A stretch of DNA of 64,000 bases from Nannocystis pusilla (lineage in GTDB: Bacteria; Myxococcota_A; Polyangia; Nannocystales; Nannocystaceae), in assembly GCF_026626665.1 (NCBI RefSeq), contig NZ_JAPNKE010000002.1:11490001-11554000 (forward strand), read 5' to 3'. Positions within the stretch are counted from its first letter, which is position 1. Each line of letters starts with the position of its first letter. This document shows, one piece after another, positions 51,471 through 62,369 of the stretch. A program made the position numbers and the translations under genes. The notes under the pieces were generated by a model. That model ran no database searches. It saw only the letters and a list, made by a program, of their open reading frames with translations, and was not told the DNA's origin.

Positions 51471-54203
51471 ATGCCCGCGCCCGACGACCGCCCGGAATCC
51501 AGCGCGCTCGTGACGGGGGGCCCGTCGTCTCGTCCTCGTTCGTCGGGCGCGTCGCCGACCTCGACGCGATCGCCGGGCGCTTCGAGGACGGCGCGCAGCT
51601 CGTGACCGTCACCGGGCTCGGCGGCATGGGCAAGACCCGCCTGGCCCAGCGCTTCGCCGAGGCGCAGGCGGCCAGCTACACCGCGCCGGGGGCAGGCGGG
51701 GTGTGGTTCTGCGATCTCACGGGGGTGCACGGGGCGACGGCGGCCTGCTCTGCGGTCGCGTCGGCGCTCGGCCTGCAGCTCGGAGCCGACGAGCCCGCGC
51801 TGGCCGAGCACCTCGCGCACGCTCGCGCGGCGCGGACGGATCTCGTCGTCCTCGACAACTTCGAGCAGCTCGCCGATGTCGCCGAGGCGACGCTCGGCCG
51901 CTGGCTGCGGGCCTCGCGGGCGCGCTTCCTCGTCACCTCGCGGATCGCCCTCGGCCTCGCCGGCGAGCACCTGTGGCCGCTGCACCCGCTCCAGCTGCCG
52001 CCGCCGGGGCTGCGCGACGAGGCCGCTCTCGCCGCGATCGAGTCGATCGATCTGTTCGTCCGCCGCGCCCGCCAGCTCCGCCCCGACCTCGTGCTGCGCC
52101 CGGACGACCTGGCGGCCATCGCCGAGATCGTGCGTCGGCTCGACGGGATCCCGCTGGCGATCGAGCTGGCCGCGGCCCGCATCACGGTGCTCTCGGTGGT
52201 CCACACGCGACCGCCTCGTCCAACGATTGGCCCTGCTGGTGCGCCACGGCGAGGGTGGACGGCACGCGTCGATGCGGCGGGCGATCGCCGATACGTGGGA
52301 TCAGCTCCGCGCCGCCGAGCAGGACTGCCTCGCCGGGTGCACGGTCTTCGCCGGCGGCTTCACCCTCGAGGCCGCGGAGGCGGTGCTCGCCGACGAGGTG
52401 GGCCCGGTGCTCCCGCTGCTCGAGTCGCTGTGCCTGCGCTCGCTGGTGCGCGCGACGCCTCGCCTCGACCTCGACGGCGAGCTGCGCTTCTCGCTGTACG
52501 AGACGATCCGCGAGTTCGCGGCCGAGCGCCTGACGGCCGCCCCCGAGCTGGCGGCCCGGCTCGCCGGGCGTCACGCGGCCGTCTACGCCGACCTCGGTCG
52601 CGCGCTCGCGGTGCCGGCGGCGGCCGGCGGCGGGCCGGCGGCGGTGCGACTCGATCTCGACCTCGACAACCTGATCGCGGCCCACGCCCACGCGCTCCTC
52701 GCCGACGGAACCGACGCCGCCGCGCAGGCGCATGGCCCTCGCGCGCGGGGCCCATCGTGCGCTGATCCGCCGCGGCATGGTCGGGCACTCGCTGCGCTTG
52801 CTCGACGGCGCGATCGCGAGGGCGCGACCTGGCGCGGCGCCGGCCGACCTCGCCGCCGCCGTGCTCGCGCGGTCGGGCCCATCGCCTGCTGGGAGCAGGG
52901 CAGCGGGCCCGCGCCGACTTCGAGGAGGGCCTCGCGCTGGCTCGCTCCGCCGCAGATCCGACGCTCGAGGCGCTGGGCCACATGCTGCTCGGCGAGCTGG
53001 TCGAGCTCGACGGCGCCACCGAGGAGGCGCGCGGTCTGTTCACTGCCGCGCTCGGATGCCTGGCCCGGGTCGCGGACGATCCGCTCGGCCCGCTGCACGA
53101 GGCGGACGTGCGCACGCGCCTCGCCCACGCGTACCGGCGCGAGGGCCAGCTCGAGCCCGCGGAGCGGAGATCCGTCGCGCGCTCGAGCTGCACCGCGCGG
53201 CCGAGCACTCCGAAGATCTGCCGCTGGTGCTCTACGAGGCGGGGGTGATCGCGTGGTTCCGCGGCCGCCACGACGAGGCGCTGGCCCGCTACGACGAGGG
53301 GCTCGCGCTGGTCCAGGCGAGCGACGCCCGCCACGCTCGCGGCGCGCTGCTGTACGTCCGCGCGATCCTCCTGCAGGAGCGGGGCGACCTCGACGCCGCG
53401 TTCGACCACTACGTCCGCGCCCTCGAGCTCATCCGCGTCAGCGGCAACCTGCACCTCGAGGCCAGCGCGCTCTACTACTTCGCCGGCGCCCACCTCGAGC
53501 GCGGCCAGCGTGACGACGCGGCCCGGCTGCTGGAGCGCGCGCTGGTCATGTTCCGCGACCTCGAGATCCTCGCTACCAGGCGCTGACCGAGAGCTGCCGC
53601 GCCACCCTGTTCGCGGTCGCCGGCGACCTCGAGTCGGCGCGCGCTTGCCTGGCCGCCGCCGAGCAGGCCGCCGCCGCGTGCCGGTCCGAGGGCGCGTTGA
53701 CGGCGACCGTGGCGATCCACCGGCTCACCGTGCAGAGGATGGCGGGCGCCCCGGGGGCGAGCGCCGGGCCGATCGAGGAGGCGCGCGCGCTCGCCGAGGC
53801 GCACCCGAGCGACGACTCTCGCTTCGCGCTGCGAGCCGCGCTCGCATGCCTCGCGCGCGCCGAGCCGCCGGGGCAGCCGCTGATCGTCCGCGCCGGGGGC
53901 AAGGCGTTGCGCCTGCCCGGCGCCGCGGCGGACGTCGATCTGCGGCGCCGCGTGCCGCTGCAGCGGATCGTCCTGGCGCTCGCGCGCAAGCGCATCGAGG
54001 CGCCCGGCGAGGCGCTCGCGCTCGAGGAGCTGCTCGCCGCCGGCTGGCCCGGCGAGCGCGTCGGCGACAGCGCCGGCACCAACCGCGTCCACGTCGCGCT
54101 GACCACCCTGCGCAACCTCGGCCTGCGCGGATTCCTCGTCAGCAGCCGCGACGGCTACGCGCTGACCTCCGCGAGCCCGTGCTCGCTCGAGCAGGGCGAT
54201 TGA
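51471..54203 (+). CDS. STAND/NB-ARC-type ATPase regulator with TPR region and C-terminal winged helix (about seven frameshifts)
   Basis: Start ATG 51471 (ATG 51456 in frame is possible). The ATPase has SSFVGRVADLDAI, Walker A TVTGLGGMGKTRLAQ, Walker B DLVVLDNFEQL, sensor FLVTSR and RLDGIPLAIELAAAR with the GxP motif. The C-terminal arm of this module has GCTVFAGGFTLEAAEAV and EAAERL-type helices. TPR-like repeats follow (~52980-53580: EARGLFTAALGCLA, LVLYEAGVIAWFRGRHDEAL, ALLYVRAILLQERGDLDAAF). It ends with an OmpR-like winged helix (VPLQRIVLALARKRIEAPG, TNRVHVALTTLRNLGL, FLVSSRDGYAL). About 905 residues. Likely an ATP-dependent switch for transcription. Confidence 0.85.
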
Positions 54204-54422
54204 CGCGACGGCCGTGGTCGACGGTCAAACCCCGAGCGACGGTCGGCGAGGAGGCAGGGACCCCCCGGTCGACGTCGCTGATAGCGCCTCAGCAAGCAGC
54301 ACCGCCGACTGCCCGCCCGGCCGCGCTGAGCCCGCTGTCCGACACGCCGAGTTAACTGTGGGGCGATGCCGCCGCCGCCTGATTGACGTTGCCCCCTGGC
54401 GCCCTCCTCCACGCTGTGTGAC

Positions 54423-54957
54423 ATGCCTCCCTCTTCGCTCTGCCGCTTCGCGTTCGCCGTTGCGGGCGTATTTTCGCCCTCTCACTCGCAGCGGAGCGCG
54501 CGGCGCTTGCCGCTCCGAGTGAGGATCCATGCGATGCCATGCTCACCCGCCTTTCAAGGTCGGCGAAATCCGCGGCTACAGCGTCAGCGCCAGTGTGTTC
54601 GGGTTCACCGCAAGCCGCGACGAGACCGAGCTTGAAGCCGGCTGCTCAGCCGGGCACCTCACCATCGCCCTTGTGGAAGCCGACGGCTCCGAGGTGAACG
54701 TGACCTTTCGTCGTCGTGCCGGCGAGAGCTTCGCCCTGGAGATCCTGGGTCAGTATCCCGAGATAGGGACCCTCGCTCGCACCGCGCTCATCGACGCGAG
54801 CGCTGAGCCCATGACGGGTTCCCTGAACTTCGCGGCCGCTGTCGGGGACGGCTTGGTCTTCGTCGAATTCGGCCTCGCGGGCGAGGTACTGGCTGCCGGC
54901 GGAGCTGCGCCCGGCGAGGACGGGCAACGCGTCAATGCCCTTTCACGCCGACTCTGA
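54423..54957 (+). CDS. Secreted protein of the low-GC cassette (two frameshifts)
   Basis: ATG 54423. CRFAFAVAGV followed by FALSLAAERAALAAP in a second frame forms a signal peptide (shift near 54470). After a shift near 54550 the mature part reads FKVGEIRGYSVSASVFGF, AGHLTIALVEADGSEVNV, ESFALEILGQYPEIG and NFAAAVGDGLVFVEFGLAG. The ~145-residue mature domain is beta-rich with two Cys. Codon use is more AT-rich than in neighbours. It is followed 67 bp later by a small Cys peptide gene and a membrane protein. No family recognised. Confidence 0.55.
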
Positions 54958-55024
54958 GCACGTCCGAGATCCGGAAGGACGCCCACGCGCTTGTGTTCGC
55001 TGCGGCGAAGATCGGGATTCCACC

Positions 55025-55267
55025 ATGGCCGCCCATGAGTCAGATTTGGACTCGCTTCTCGCGCTGGCGATTCCGTCGCCCGATCCGGCGGCGAAGGTAG
55101 ATTCTGACGGAAAGGACGCAGTGCAGAAATGTGGTGTTGCAACGGCGATTTGCCTGGCGGCCGCGTGGCTCCCGCCGGCTGGAGCTTGGGCCTGCGGAGT
55201 GGCGCTCGGAAATTGCATTGCCGCACTGCCCTGTCTTCCCGCGGACTGCGAAGGCGACGGCGTCTAA
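55025..55267 (+). CDS. Small Cys/hydrophobic peptide with leader-like N-terminus, bacteriocin/RiPP-like candidate
   Basis: 80 residues, intact, ATG 55025. The N-terminal ~38 residues are acidic and leader-like (HESDLDSLLALAIPSPDP). The C-terminal ~42 residues are hydrophobic with six Cys spaced C-x6-C-x13-C-x6-C-x5-C-x4-C (CGVATAIC, ACGVALGNC, CLPADC). This layout suits a precursor peptide cleaved and crosslinked into a membrane-active product; no double-Gly site is seen. Many codons end in A/T (TCA, TTG, GTA, AAA), unlike the rest of the window. A start at 54935 would overlap the upstream gene and add a non-protein-like stretch. Function is inferred from layout only. Confidence 0.5.
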   Translation: MAAHESDLDSLLALAIPSPDPAAKVDSDGKDAVQKCGVATAICLAAAWLPPAGAWACGVALGNCIAALPCLPADCEGDGV

Positions 55268-55282
55268 GTGCGGAGAGCAAAC

Positions 55283-55851
55283 ATGGCCCGCGAACTCGAA
55301 GTATTCGATAGACGCTCTCTGCTCGCTCGACCCCAGAGGTTGGGGTTCATGCCGACAATGTGGTTCTGGAACGATTGGGAGACGCAACGTCTTCTGGTGC
55401 CCTTCGCGCTCATGAGCGCCCCGTTCCTTCTGCTGCTAAATGTGCTTCAACTGTGGCTGCGACTCAGCGCGTGGATCCCGATCACGGTCGGCTTAGTAGT
55501 ACCCTATTTGACGATGGGGCTGGTAGAACGGCACGTACGTGCGCAGGTGCGGCTGCGCTCTCGAGGACGGTCGTCGATGTGCGGCCAATCATCGCTCAGG
55601 GGGTCCGTGCTGGCCGCGCCCTCATGTTCTCGATGGCGGCCGTCTGCGGAGTCCTGGCGGTGCTGGTGCTTCTGCGCGTCACTCTGCCTGCTCTTGGAGC
55701 AGCCGCGGTCGGCGGGCTCGCGCTGGTCATCATCACCCTCCGAGCCAGTGGATCACGAGCAAGGAGCCTCGCGTCGACGGCGGACGTGGCCGCAGGGCGT
55801 ACAGGACTTCCCTCGGGCAGCGACGACGGAGCGCCGCCACGTGAAAGCTGA
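55283..55851 (+). CDS. Membrane protein of the low-GC cassette (one frameshift)
   Basis: ATG 55283 with GGAGAG at 55272-55277. N-terminal cytosolic part with MPTMWFWNDWETQR, then helices LLVPFALMSAPFLLLLNVL and WIPITVGLVVPYLTMGLV, loop VERHVRAQ. After a shift near 55560 come TVVDVRPIIAQGVRAG and two more helices, LMFSMAAVCGVLAVLVLL and LGAAAVGGLALVIITL. About 190 residues, four membrane segments. It starts 15 bp after the Cys-peptide stop, so it could be its immunity or export partner. No family recognised. Confidence 0.55.
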
Positions 55852-56044
55852 CAGCTGCCGATCACGCAGCGCCGTGCCATGCCCACGGGAGAAGCGTACA
55901 GACACGGCTTTGGGGTCACCGGGGCGTGAGTGCGCGTCTTTCGGGCCTCCGCTTGATCATTCGGCGCCGTAGCGCATGCCGAATGGACCCGTACCGCGTC
56001 TCAAAGTCATTGACAGCGCGCAGGGACCTCGACCGGCGGCCCGG

Positions 56045-57480
56045 TCATTGGTTTTGCCGCCAGCCGCCGCCCAGCGCCTGGTGGATCGCCACCACCGCCT
56101 GCATCTGGTCCTTCTGCGCCTCGACCAGATCGATCTCGGCTTCGAGCGAGTCACGCGTGGTCATGAGGACCTCGTTGTAATCCGCCTGGGCCGACTGATA
56201 GAGGGCCTTCGACGTCTCGATGGCCGCGCGGAGCGCCGCGACTTGCCCGGCCAATTGCTCGTAGCGTTGCCTGAAGTTCGAGAGCGCCGTCAGCTGGTTG
56301 TACACGTCGGTGTACGCCTGCAGGATCGACCGTTCGTATTCGAAGACCGCCTGGACCTGCCTGGCGTTGGCCGAGCGGTAGTCGGCCTTGATCGCCGTCC
56401 GGTTCAGCAGCGGCGCGACGAGGCCGCCGGCGATGTTGTAGGCCAGCGACCGGGGGTCGATCAGGTGCTGCAGGTTGAACGACTCGAAGCCGATGCCTGC
56501 ATCGAGGCGGAGCGACGGGTAGAAGCGGGCCTTCGCGCTCTTGGTGTCGAGCTTCGACGCCTCGAGCCGCGCTCGGCCGCCTTCACGTCGGGGCGGTTCT
56601 CCAGCAGGTCCGAGGGCAGGCCGGTGGCCACCACGTCGGGCTTGGCGGCCATGAAGGTCAGGGGTTGCGCGCGACGGGCTGCGGGAACCTCCCGACCAGG
56701 AAGTTGATGCGGTTCTCGACGATGATCCGCTGCTGCTCGAGCGAGAACTTCCGGCCCTGGTTCTTGAGCACTTCGGCCTGGAACCGCTGGACCCCGAGCT
56801 CGGTGCCGCGCGCGGCCAACTTCTTGAGCTTGACGACCTCGAGCGCGTTCTTCTGCAGCTCGATGTTGCGATCGAGGATCTCGATCTGGAGGTCGAGCGC
56901 GACCAGGTCGTAGTAAGGCTGGCGATCTCCGCCACGATCTCGGTGACCAGGAAGTTCCGCTCCTGGATCGTCGCTTCGTACTGAAGCAGCGCGGACCTCC
57001 GGAGGTTGCGGAGCCTGCTCCAGATGTCGGTCTCCCACGAGGCCACGAAGCCGAAGCGGAAGTCCGCCAGCGGCCTCGGCAGATTGTGGGCCCTGTGCTC
57101 GACCCCCTGGGCGGTGTACTCGCCCGGCTTCTCGAGGCCGGCGCCGACCTCCGCGTCCAGGCGCGGGATGTAGTCGCCGCGGATCGCCGCGGCGTTGTTC
57201 TGGGTGATGATGATCTCCTGCAGCTGGATGTTCAACTGCTGGTTGTTCTGCATCGCCTCCTGGATGAGCGACCGCAGGTCCGGATCGGCGAAGAACTGGT
57301 CCCACTGCTTCTGCACCGCGAGGCTCGGGCCGGGCTCCGTCGCCAGGGCGCCGAAGTTATCGGGCGTCTCCTTGTCGGCCTCCCTGGCCTTGTTGTTCCC
57401 AGGATGCTCGCGCAGCCGAGCGACAGCGACAGGGCACCGGCGACCGTGCGGGCGAAGATCGGGCTCCACCGCTTGTTCAC
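56045..57480 (-). CDS. Outer-membrane efflux lipoprotein, TolC/OprM (NodT) family (four frameshifts)
   Basis: GTG 57480 with GGAGGAGG seven bases upstream, overlapping the RND stop (GTGA). Signal RTVAGALSLSLGCAS with lipobox. OprM-type landmarks across frames: WDQFFADPDLRSLIQEAM, NAAAIRGDYIPRLDAEVG, SWETDIWSRLRNLRRSALL, LDLQIEILDRNIELQKNAL, GLPSDLLENRPDVKAAE, KSAKARFYPSLRLDAGIG, and the end AIHQALGGGW. Shifts near 57400, 56930, 56670 and 56575. Third component of the tripartite pump: the outer-membrane channel. Confidence 0.93.
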
Positions 57481-60400
57481 GGGAATCCTCCTCCGCGCGG
57501 GCGGCGTTCGAGTGCGCCGGCGCCTCGGGCCGGATCGCGCGGGGGCTCGCGTCCTGCGGCGGTTCGGCCTCCGGCATGTGCATCGTCGACGTCGACCCGG
57601 CGTCCGCGAGGGTCTCGGTGATGAGATCGGCCAGCGACACCTCGGACAGCGGCAGCGGGTCGGTCGGCGCCGACGGCTCGGTGGGCCCGCCGATCCGCAG
57701 GAACTTCTCGAACCGCTCGATGTGGCCGAAGATGAAGTAGAGCCCGGGATGAGGACCACGCCGAACACGGTGCCCATGACCATGCCGCCGAGCGCGGACG
57801 AGCCGATGGTGTTGTTGCCGACCGCGCCGGCGCCCTTGGCCACGACCAGCGGATAGAGGCCGGCGACGAACGCGAACGAGGTCATGAGGATCGCGCGGAA
57901 GCGGGCCTTGGCGCCGGCGACCGCGGCCTCGAACACGGTGGCGCCGTCGCGTCGCGTCTGCACCGCGAACTCGACGATCAGCACCGCGTTCTTCCCGAGC
58001 AGGCCGACCAGCATGACCAGGCCGACCTGGGCGTAGATGTCGTTCGCCAGGCCCATCATCTGCAGGAACAGGAACGAGCCGAACGCGCCCGCGGGCGCGA
58101 CGTGATCACGGCGAGCAGGAGGACGAAGCTCTCGTACTGGGCCGCGAGCACGAGATAGACGAACACCAGCACGTCCGAAGATGTAGATCGCCTCGTTGCC
58201 GCGCCGCGCCTCGTCGTACGACAGGCCCTCCCAGGCGATGTCGTAGCCGCGCGGCAGGACCTCCGCCGCCACCGCCTTGATGGCGTTGACCGCGTCGCCG
58301 GTCGTGTAACCGGGCGCGTTGTTGCCGCGGATGGCCGACGAGTTGTACATGTTGTAGCGGGTGATCTCGTTCGGGCCCTGCCGCTTTCGCAGCGTCATGA
58401 ACGACGAGTAGGGGACCATCTCGCCGGCCTCGTTCTTGACCCACATCTTCAGGACGTCCGGCGGCAGCGCGCGGAACTCGGGCAGCGCCTGCACGTAGAC
58501 GCGGTGAGAAGTTGAAGCGGGTGAAGCCCTGCTCGAAGTTGCTGCCGATCATCAGGTCGAGGTTCTCCATGGCCTTGCGGATGGAGACGCCCTTCTGCAT
58601 CGCCTTCTGGTTGTCGATGACGAGCTCGTACTGCGGGTAGTTGGCGGCGTAGAACGTGAAGAGGCCGGTCAACTCGGGCCGCTCGCGCAGCGCCGCCATG
58701 AACTCCTGGTTGACGCGATCGAACTCGTAGTAGTCGGTGCTGCCGGTCTTCTCGAGCATGCGGAAGGAACGCCACCGGCCGCGCCGTAGCCGGGGACCGC
58801 CGGCGGCTCGAAGAACTCGACCACCGCGCCGATGTCCTTGGCCCGCTCCTCGAGCTCCTCGATGACCTCGGTGACCGACTTGTGGCGCTCGGACCAGTCC
58901 TTCAGGTTGATGAGGCACGTCCCGGCGTTCGAGGCGCGCCCTCGGTGAGGATCTCGTAGCCGGCGAGGGCCGACACCGACGCGACCTCGGGCAGCTCCTT
59001 GGCGATGTTCTGCAGCTCGCGGGAGACCGCGTTCGTCCGCTCGATCGTGGTGCCCGGCGGGGTCTGGATGATGGCGTAGATGATGCCCTGGTCCTCGTTG
59101 GGCACGAAGCCGGCCGGCAGCACCTGGTTGACCTGCATGATGCCGAACACGAACAGGCCGAGCGCCAGGAGCGTGACGTAGAACCGCCCCAGGGTCGCGC
59201 GGATCACCCGGACGTAGATCGCGGTGACCCAGTTGAACACCCGGTTGAAGCCGCGGATGAACAGGGTGATCGGGTTGCGGGTCCTGCCGTGGTCGTGCAC
59301 CGGCTTGAGGATCAGGACCGACAGCACCGGCGTCAGCGTCAGCGCGATGAAGCCGGACAGCACGATCGACGAGGCCATCGTGACCGAGAACTGGCGGTAG
59401 AACACGCCGACCGGGCCGGGCATGAACGCCACCGGCACGAACACCGAGGTCATCACCAGGGTGATGGCGATGATGGCGCCGCTGATCTCGTTGAGGACCG
59501 CCTTCATCGCCTCGTAGATCGACAGGCTCGTCGTCTCCATCTTGGCGTGCACGGCCTCGACGACGACGATGGCGTCGTCGACGACGATGCCGATCGCCAG
59601 GACCAGCGCGAACAGGGTGATGAGGTTGATGCTGATGTCCAGCACCGCCATGAAGATGAACGCGCCGACCAGCGACACCGGCACGGCGAGCGTCGGGATC
59701 AGCGTCGAGCGCCAGTCGCCGAGGAACACGAACACGACCAGCGCCACCAGCACGAACGCCTCGACGAGCGTGTGGGTGACCTGCTCGATCGAGGCGTCGA
59801 CGAAGCGCGAGACGTCGTAGCTGATCGCGTAGTCCATCCCCGGCGGGAAGGTGGTCGCCTTGATCTCCTCCAGCGTCTTCTTGACGTTCTCGATGACCTC
59901 CTGCGCGTTGCTCCCCAGCGTCTGCTTGAGCACGATCGCCGCCGAGGGGTGGCCGTCGAGGTTGGAGTAGATGTTGAAGAACTCGCTGCCCAGCTCGACC
60001 TTGGCGATGTCCTTCAGGCGCAGGATGTGGCCGTCCGGCGTGGCCCGGATGATGATGTCCTCGTACTGCTCGGGCTTGTTGTAGCGGCCCTCCCACACGA
60101 GCACGTACTCGAGCGACTGGGCCGTCTTGCCGGTGGCCTGACCGACGCGGCCGGGGCGGCCGATGATGCTCTGGTCGGCCATCGCGTCCTGCACCTCCTC
60201 GGGCGAGACGTTGTAGGCCCGCATGCGGTCCGGGTTCAGCCAGATGCGCATGGCGAACTGCCGGCTGCCGAGGATGCGCGCCTGGCCGATGCCCTTGACG
60301 CGCATGATCTCCGGCAGGACGTTGACGTTGGCGAAGTTGAACAGGAACTTCTCGTCGGCGCCCTCGGCGGTGCTGAAGACGTTGACGTACATCAACATGC

Positions 60401-60803
60401 TGGGCATGACGCGCATCAGGATGACGCCCTCGAGCTGGACCAACTTGGGCGGCTGCGGCATCACCTGATCGATGCGGGTCTTGACGTTGATGATCGCCTG
60501 GTCGGGGTCGGTGCCGAGGTCGAAGATGACCTGGATCGTCGCCTCGCCGGCGCTGGTCGCGTCGGTGAGCATGTAGCGCATCCCCTGCACGCCGTTGATG
60601 GCGCGCTCGAGCGGGATGAGCGTCGACTGGATCAGGACGTCGGCGCTGGCGCCGGGGTACGCGACCGTGATCTGGACCTGCGGCGGCGCGATCTCGGGGA
60701 ACTGGGACACCGGGCGGGTGCCGATCGACAAGAGGCCCAGGAGGACGATCAGGACCGAGATGACGATGGCGAGGACCGGGCGGCGGAGAATCTGTGCGAA
60801 CAT
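57477..60803 (-). CDS. RND efflux permease, HAE1/AcrB family (about six frameshifts)
   Basis: ATG 60803; GGAGG just upstream lies within 10 bp of the MFP stop. N-terminus FAQILRRPVLAIVISVLIVLLG; porter domain with YPGASADVLIQSTLIPLE. Proton-relay Asp pair in IGIVVDDAIVVVEAVH (TM4), MTSVFVPVAFMPGPVG, C-terminal half SNFEQGFTRFNF, LVMLVGLLGKNAVLIVEFA and MTSFAFVAGLYPLVVAKGAG. Shifts begin near 58930 and cluster in the C-terminal half. Ends at 57477 (GTGA overlap with the OMF). About 1,100 residues. Drug/lipid/solvent exporter; substrate unknown. Confidence 0.95.
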
Positions 60804-60813
60804 GTCGGCCTCC

Positions 60814-61887
60814 TCATTCCGCGTGGTACTTCAGCTGCGAGAACACCTCGGCGGGCTCGGCGAGCTTCACGTCGACGTGCTTGCCGTCCTGGACCTTGCG
60901 CAGGCCCTCCAGGAGGATGTGGTCGGTGTCTTCGAGGCCGCTCTCGACGATGAAGGCGTGCGGGAGCTCGGCGGCGACCACGATCGGCCGCTGCTTGACG
61001 ATGCCGTCGTCGCCGACCACGAAGACGAAGCGACGGTCGAGGATCTCGAACGTCGCCTTCTGCGGGATCATCTGGGCGTTGGGGTACTTGGTGGTGACGA
61101 CGATGTTGCCGGTCTCGCCGTGCCGCAGCAGGCCCGCGGGGTTCGGGAAGGTCGCGCGGAAGGCGATGTTGCCGGTCGTGTTGTCGAAGTCGGCCTCGAT
61201 GGTCTCGACCCGGCCTCCGGTTCGAACATCTTGTTGTTGGCCATCTTGAACTTGACGACCATCTTCTGCTCGGGGTCGGCCTTGTAATCGAGGTACTCGG
61301 CCTCGGGCACGTTGAAGTAGATCCACAGCATCCGGTTGTCGGACAGCGTGGTCAGCAGGTCGCCCTCCTCCACGAGGCTGCCGAGCCGCACCATGAACCG
61401 ATCCATCAGGCCGGTGAAGGGGGCGCGGATCTCGGTGAGGCGCATGTGGGTCTGCGCGAGCTCCAGCTCGGCCTTGGCGCGGCTCAGCTTGGCCCCGGCC
61501 AGCGCGAGCTCGGCCGAGGACACGATGTCCTTGTCGGCCAGCATCTTGGTGTTCTTGTATTCGATCGAGGCCGCCTCGGCCTCCGCCTCCACGCGGTGGA
61601 GGTCCGCCCGGTAGATGAGCGGCATGATCTGGAACATCTTCGTGTCCTCTTGGATCAGCTGGCCCTCGTCGACGAAGATCCCCGTCAGATAGCCGCGCTC
61701 CTGGGCGCGCACCTCGATGTGCTGAATCGCGTGGACCTGGGCCACGTACTCGCGGGTCAGCTCCAGTCCTGCCGCAGCGGGGTGGTGACGGCGAGAGACG
61801 CCCGCCTCTTCGTGGTGCTCGTGCGGGTGTTGGCATGCCAGCGAGCACACGGCCGCGAGGGCGCCGGCCAGCGAGAAGTCGCGGCAT
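60814..61887 (-). CDS. RND membrane-fusion protein, AcrA family (about four frameshifts)
   Basis: ATG 61887: MPRLLAG and, after a shift near 61865, ALAAVCSLACQHPHEH with lipobox. After further shifts come LAVTTPLRQD and ELTREYVAQVHAIQHIEV (family hallmark), ERGYLTGIFVDEGQLIQ (biotinyl-lipoyl fold), a helical hairpin with AELALAGAKLSRAKAELELA, TEIRAPFTGLMDRFMVRLG, then, past a shift near 61220, NIAFRATFPNP and RRFVFVVGDDGIVKQRPIV. An alternative upstream ATG at 61986 would precede the signal by 33 residues. First gene of the efflux operon. Confidence 0.9.
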   Translation of the reverse strand: MPRLLAGRRPRGRVLAGMPTPARAPRRGGRLSPSPPRCGRTGADPRVRGPGPRDSAHRGARPGARLSDGDLRRRGPADPRGHEDVPDHAAHLPGGPPPRGGGGRGGLDRIQEHQDAGRQGHRVLGRARAGRGQAEPRQGRAGARADPHAPHRDPRPLHRPDGSVHGAARQPRGGGRPADHAVRQPDAVDLLQRARGRVPRLQGRPRAEDGRQVQDGQQQDVRTGGRVETIEADFDNTTGNIAFRATFPNPAGLLRHGETGNIVVTTKYPNAQMIPQKATFEILDRRFVFVVGDDGIVKQRPIVVAAELPHAFIVESGLEDTDHILLEGLRKVQDGKHVDVKLAEPAEVFSQLKYHAE

Positions 61888-61987
61888 CAGTCTTTTGTCG
61901 GCGGCGCGGGCGAGCAGCAGGCGCACGATCGCCAGGACGATCGAGGGACGGGGCCGCCGCAGCGCGCTTGGTAGGTTGTCGTTCATC

Positions 61988-62369
61988 GAGGTCTGCCTGT
62001 CTGGCGCGAGGTCTGTTCGCGCACGGCCCAGGCGCAACGAGGTCCGTCGCCCGGGCCGCGGCCGCTCGGGCCTGGCCCACGCCGTTACACGTGCGATGCC
62101 GGGGCCGTATCGATGAAAATGGTTGAGGAAATCGCGGGAGGGCGCGGCCCGGTTGGAAAAATTCCCAGCGCTTCCTGGGAGCCCCTCCCATCGCGGTCCT
62201 CCCACAAGGGGCGCGCGGGCCGACCGCTGAGCTCGCCGAGGCGCCTCGCGGCGTCGTCGCGGCCAGGCGCGGCGCGGGTTTCCTGAACCTCCGAGGTCGG
62301 GCTTCGCCGTGGCGCGCGGATTGCAGCCGCCTGAACAAACCGCGGTACCCTCGCCGCGGAGGCCTCCTC
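61988..62369. other. Divergent intergenic region between efflux operon and histidine kinase
   Basis: ~380 bp with promoters presumably on both strands. Contains an intrinsic-terminator-like hairpin on the efflux side (described separately). No further gene recognised. Confidence 0.5.
62157..62180 (-). terminator. Terminator-like hairpin in the efflux operon leader (possible attenuator)
   Basis: On the minus strand TCCCAG-GAAGCG-CTGGGA (62180-62163) is followed by ATTTTT (T run at 62161-62157). It lies ~270 bp upstream of the MFP ATG (61887) and downstream of any promoter near the kinase gene. It could attenuate the efflux operon, or terminate an unseen minus-strand transcript. Confidence 0.4.
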
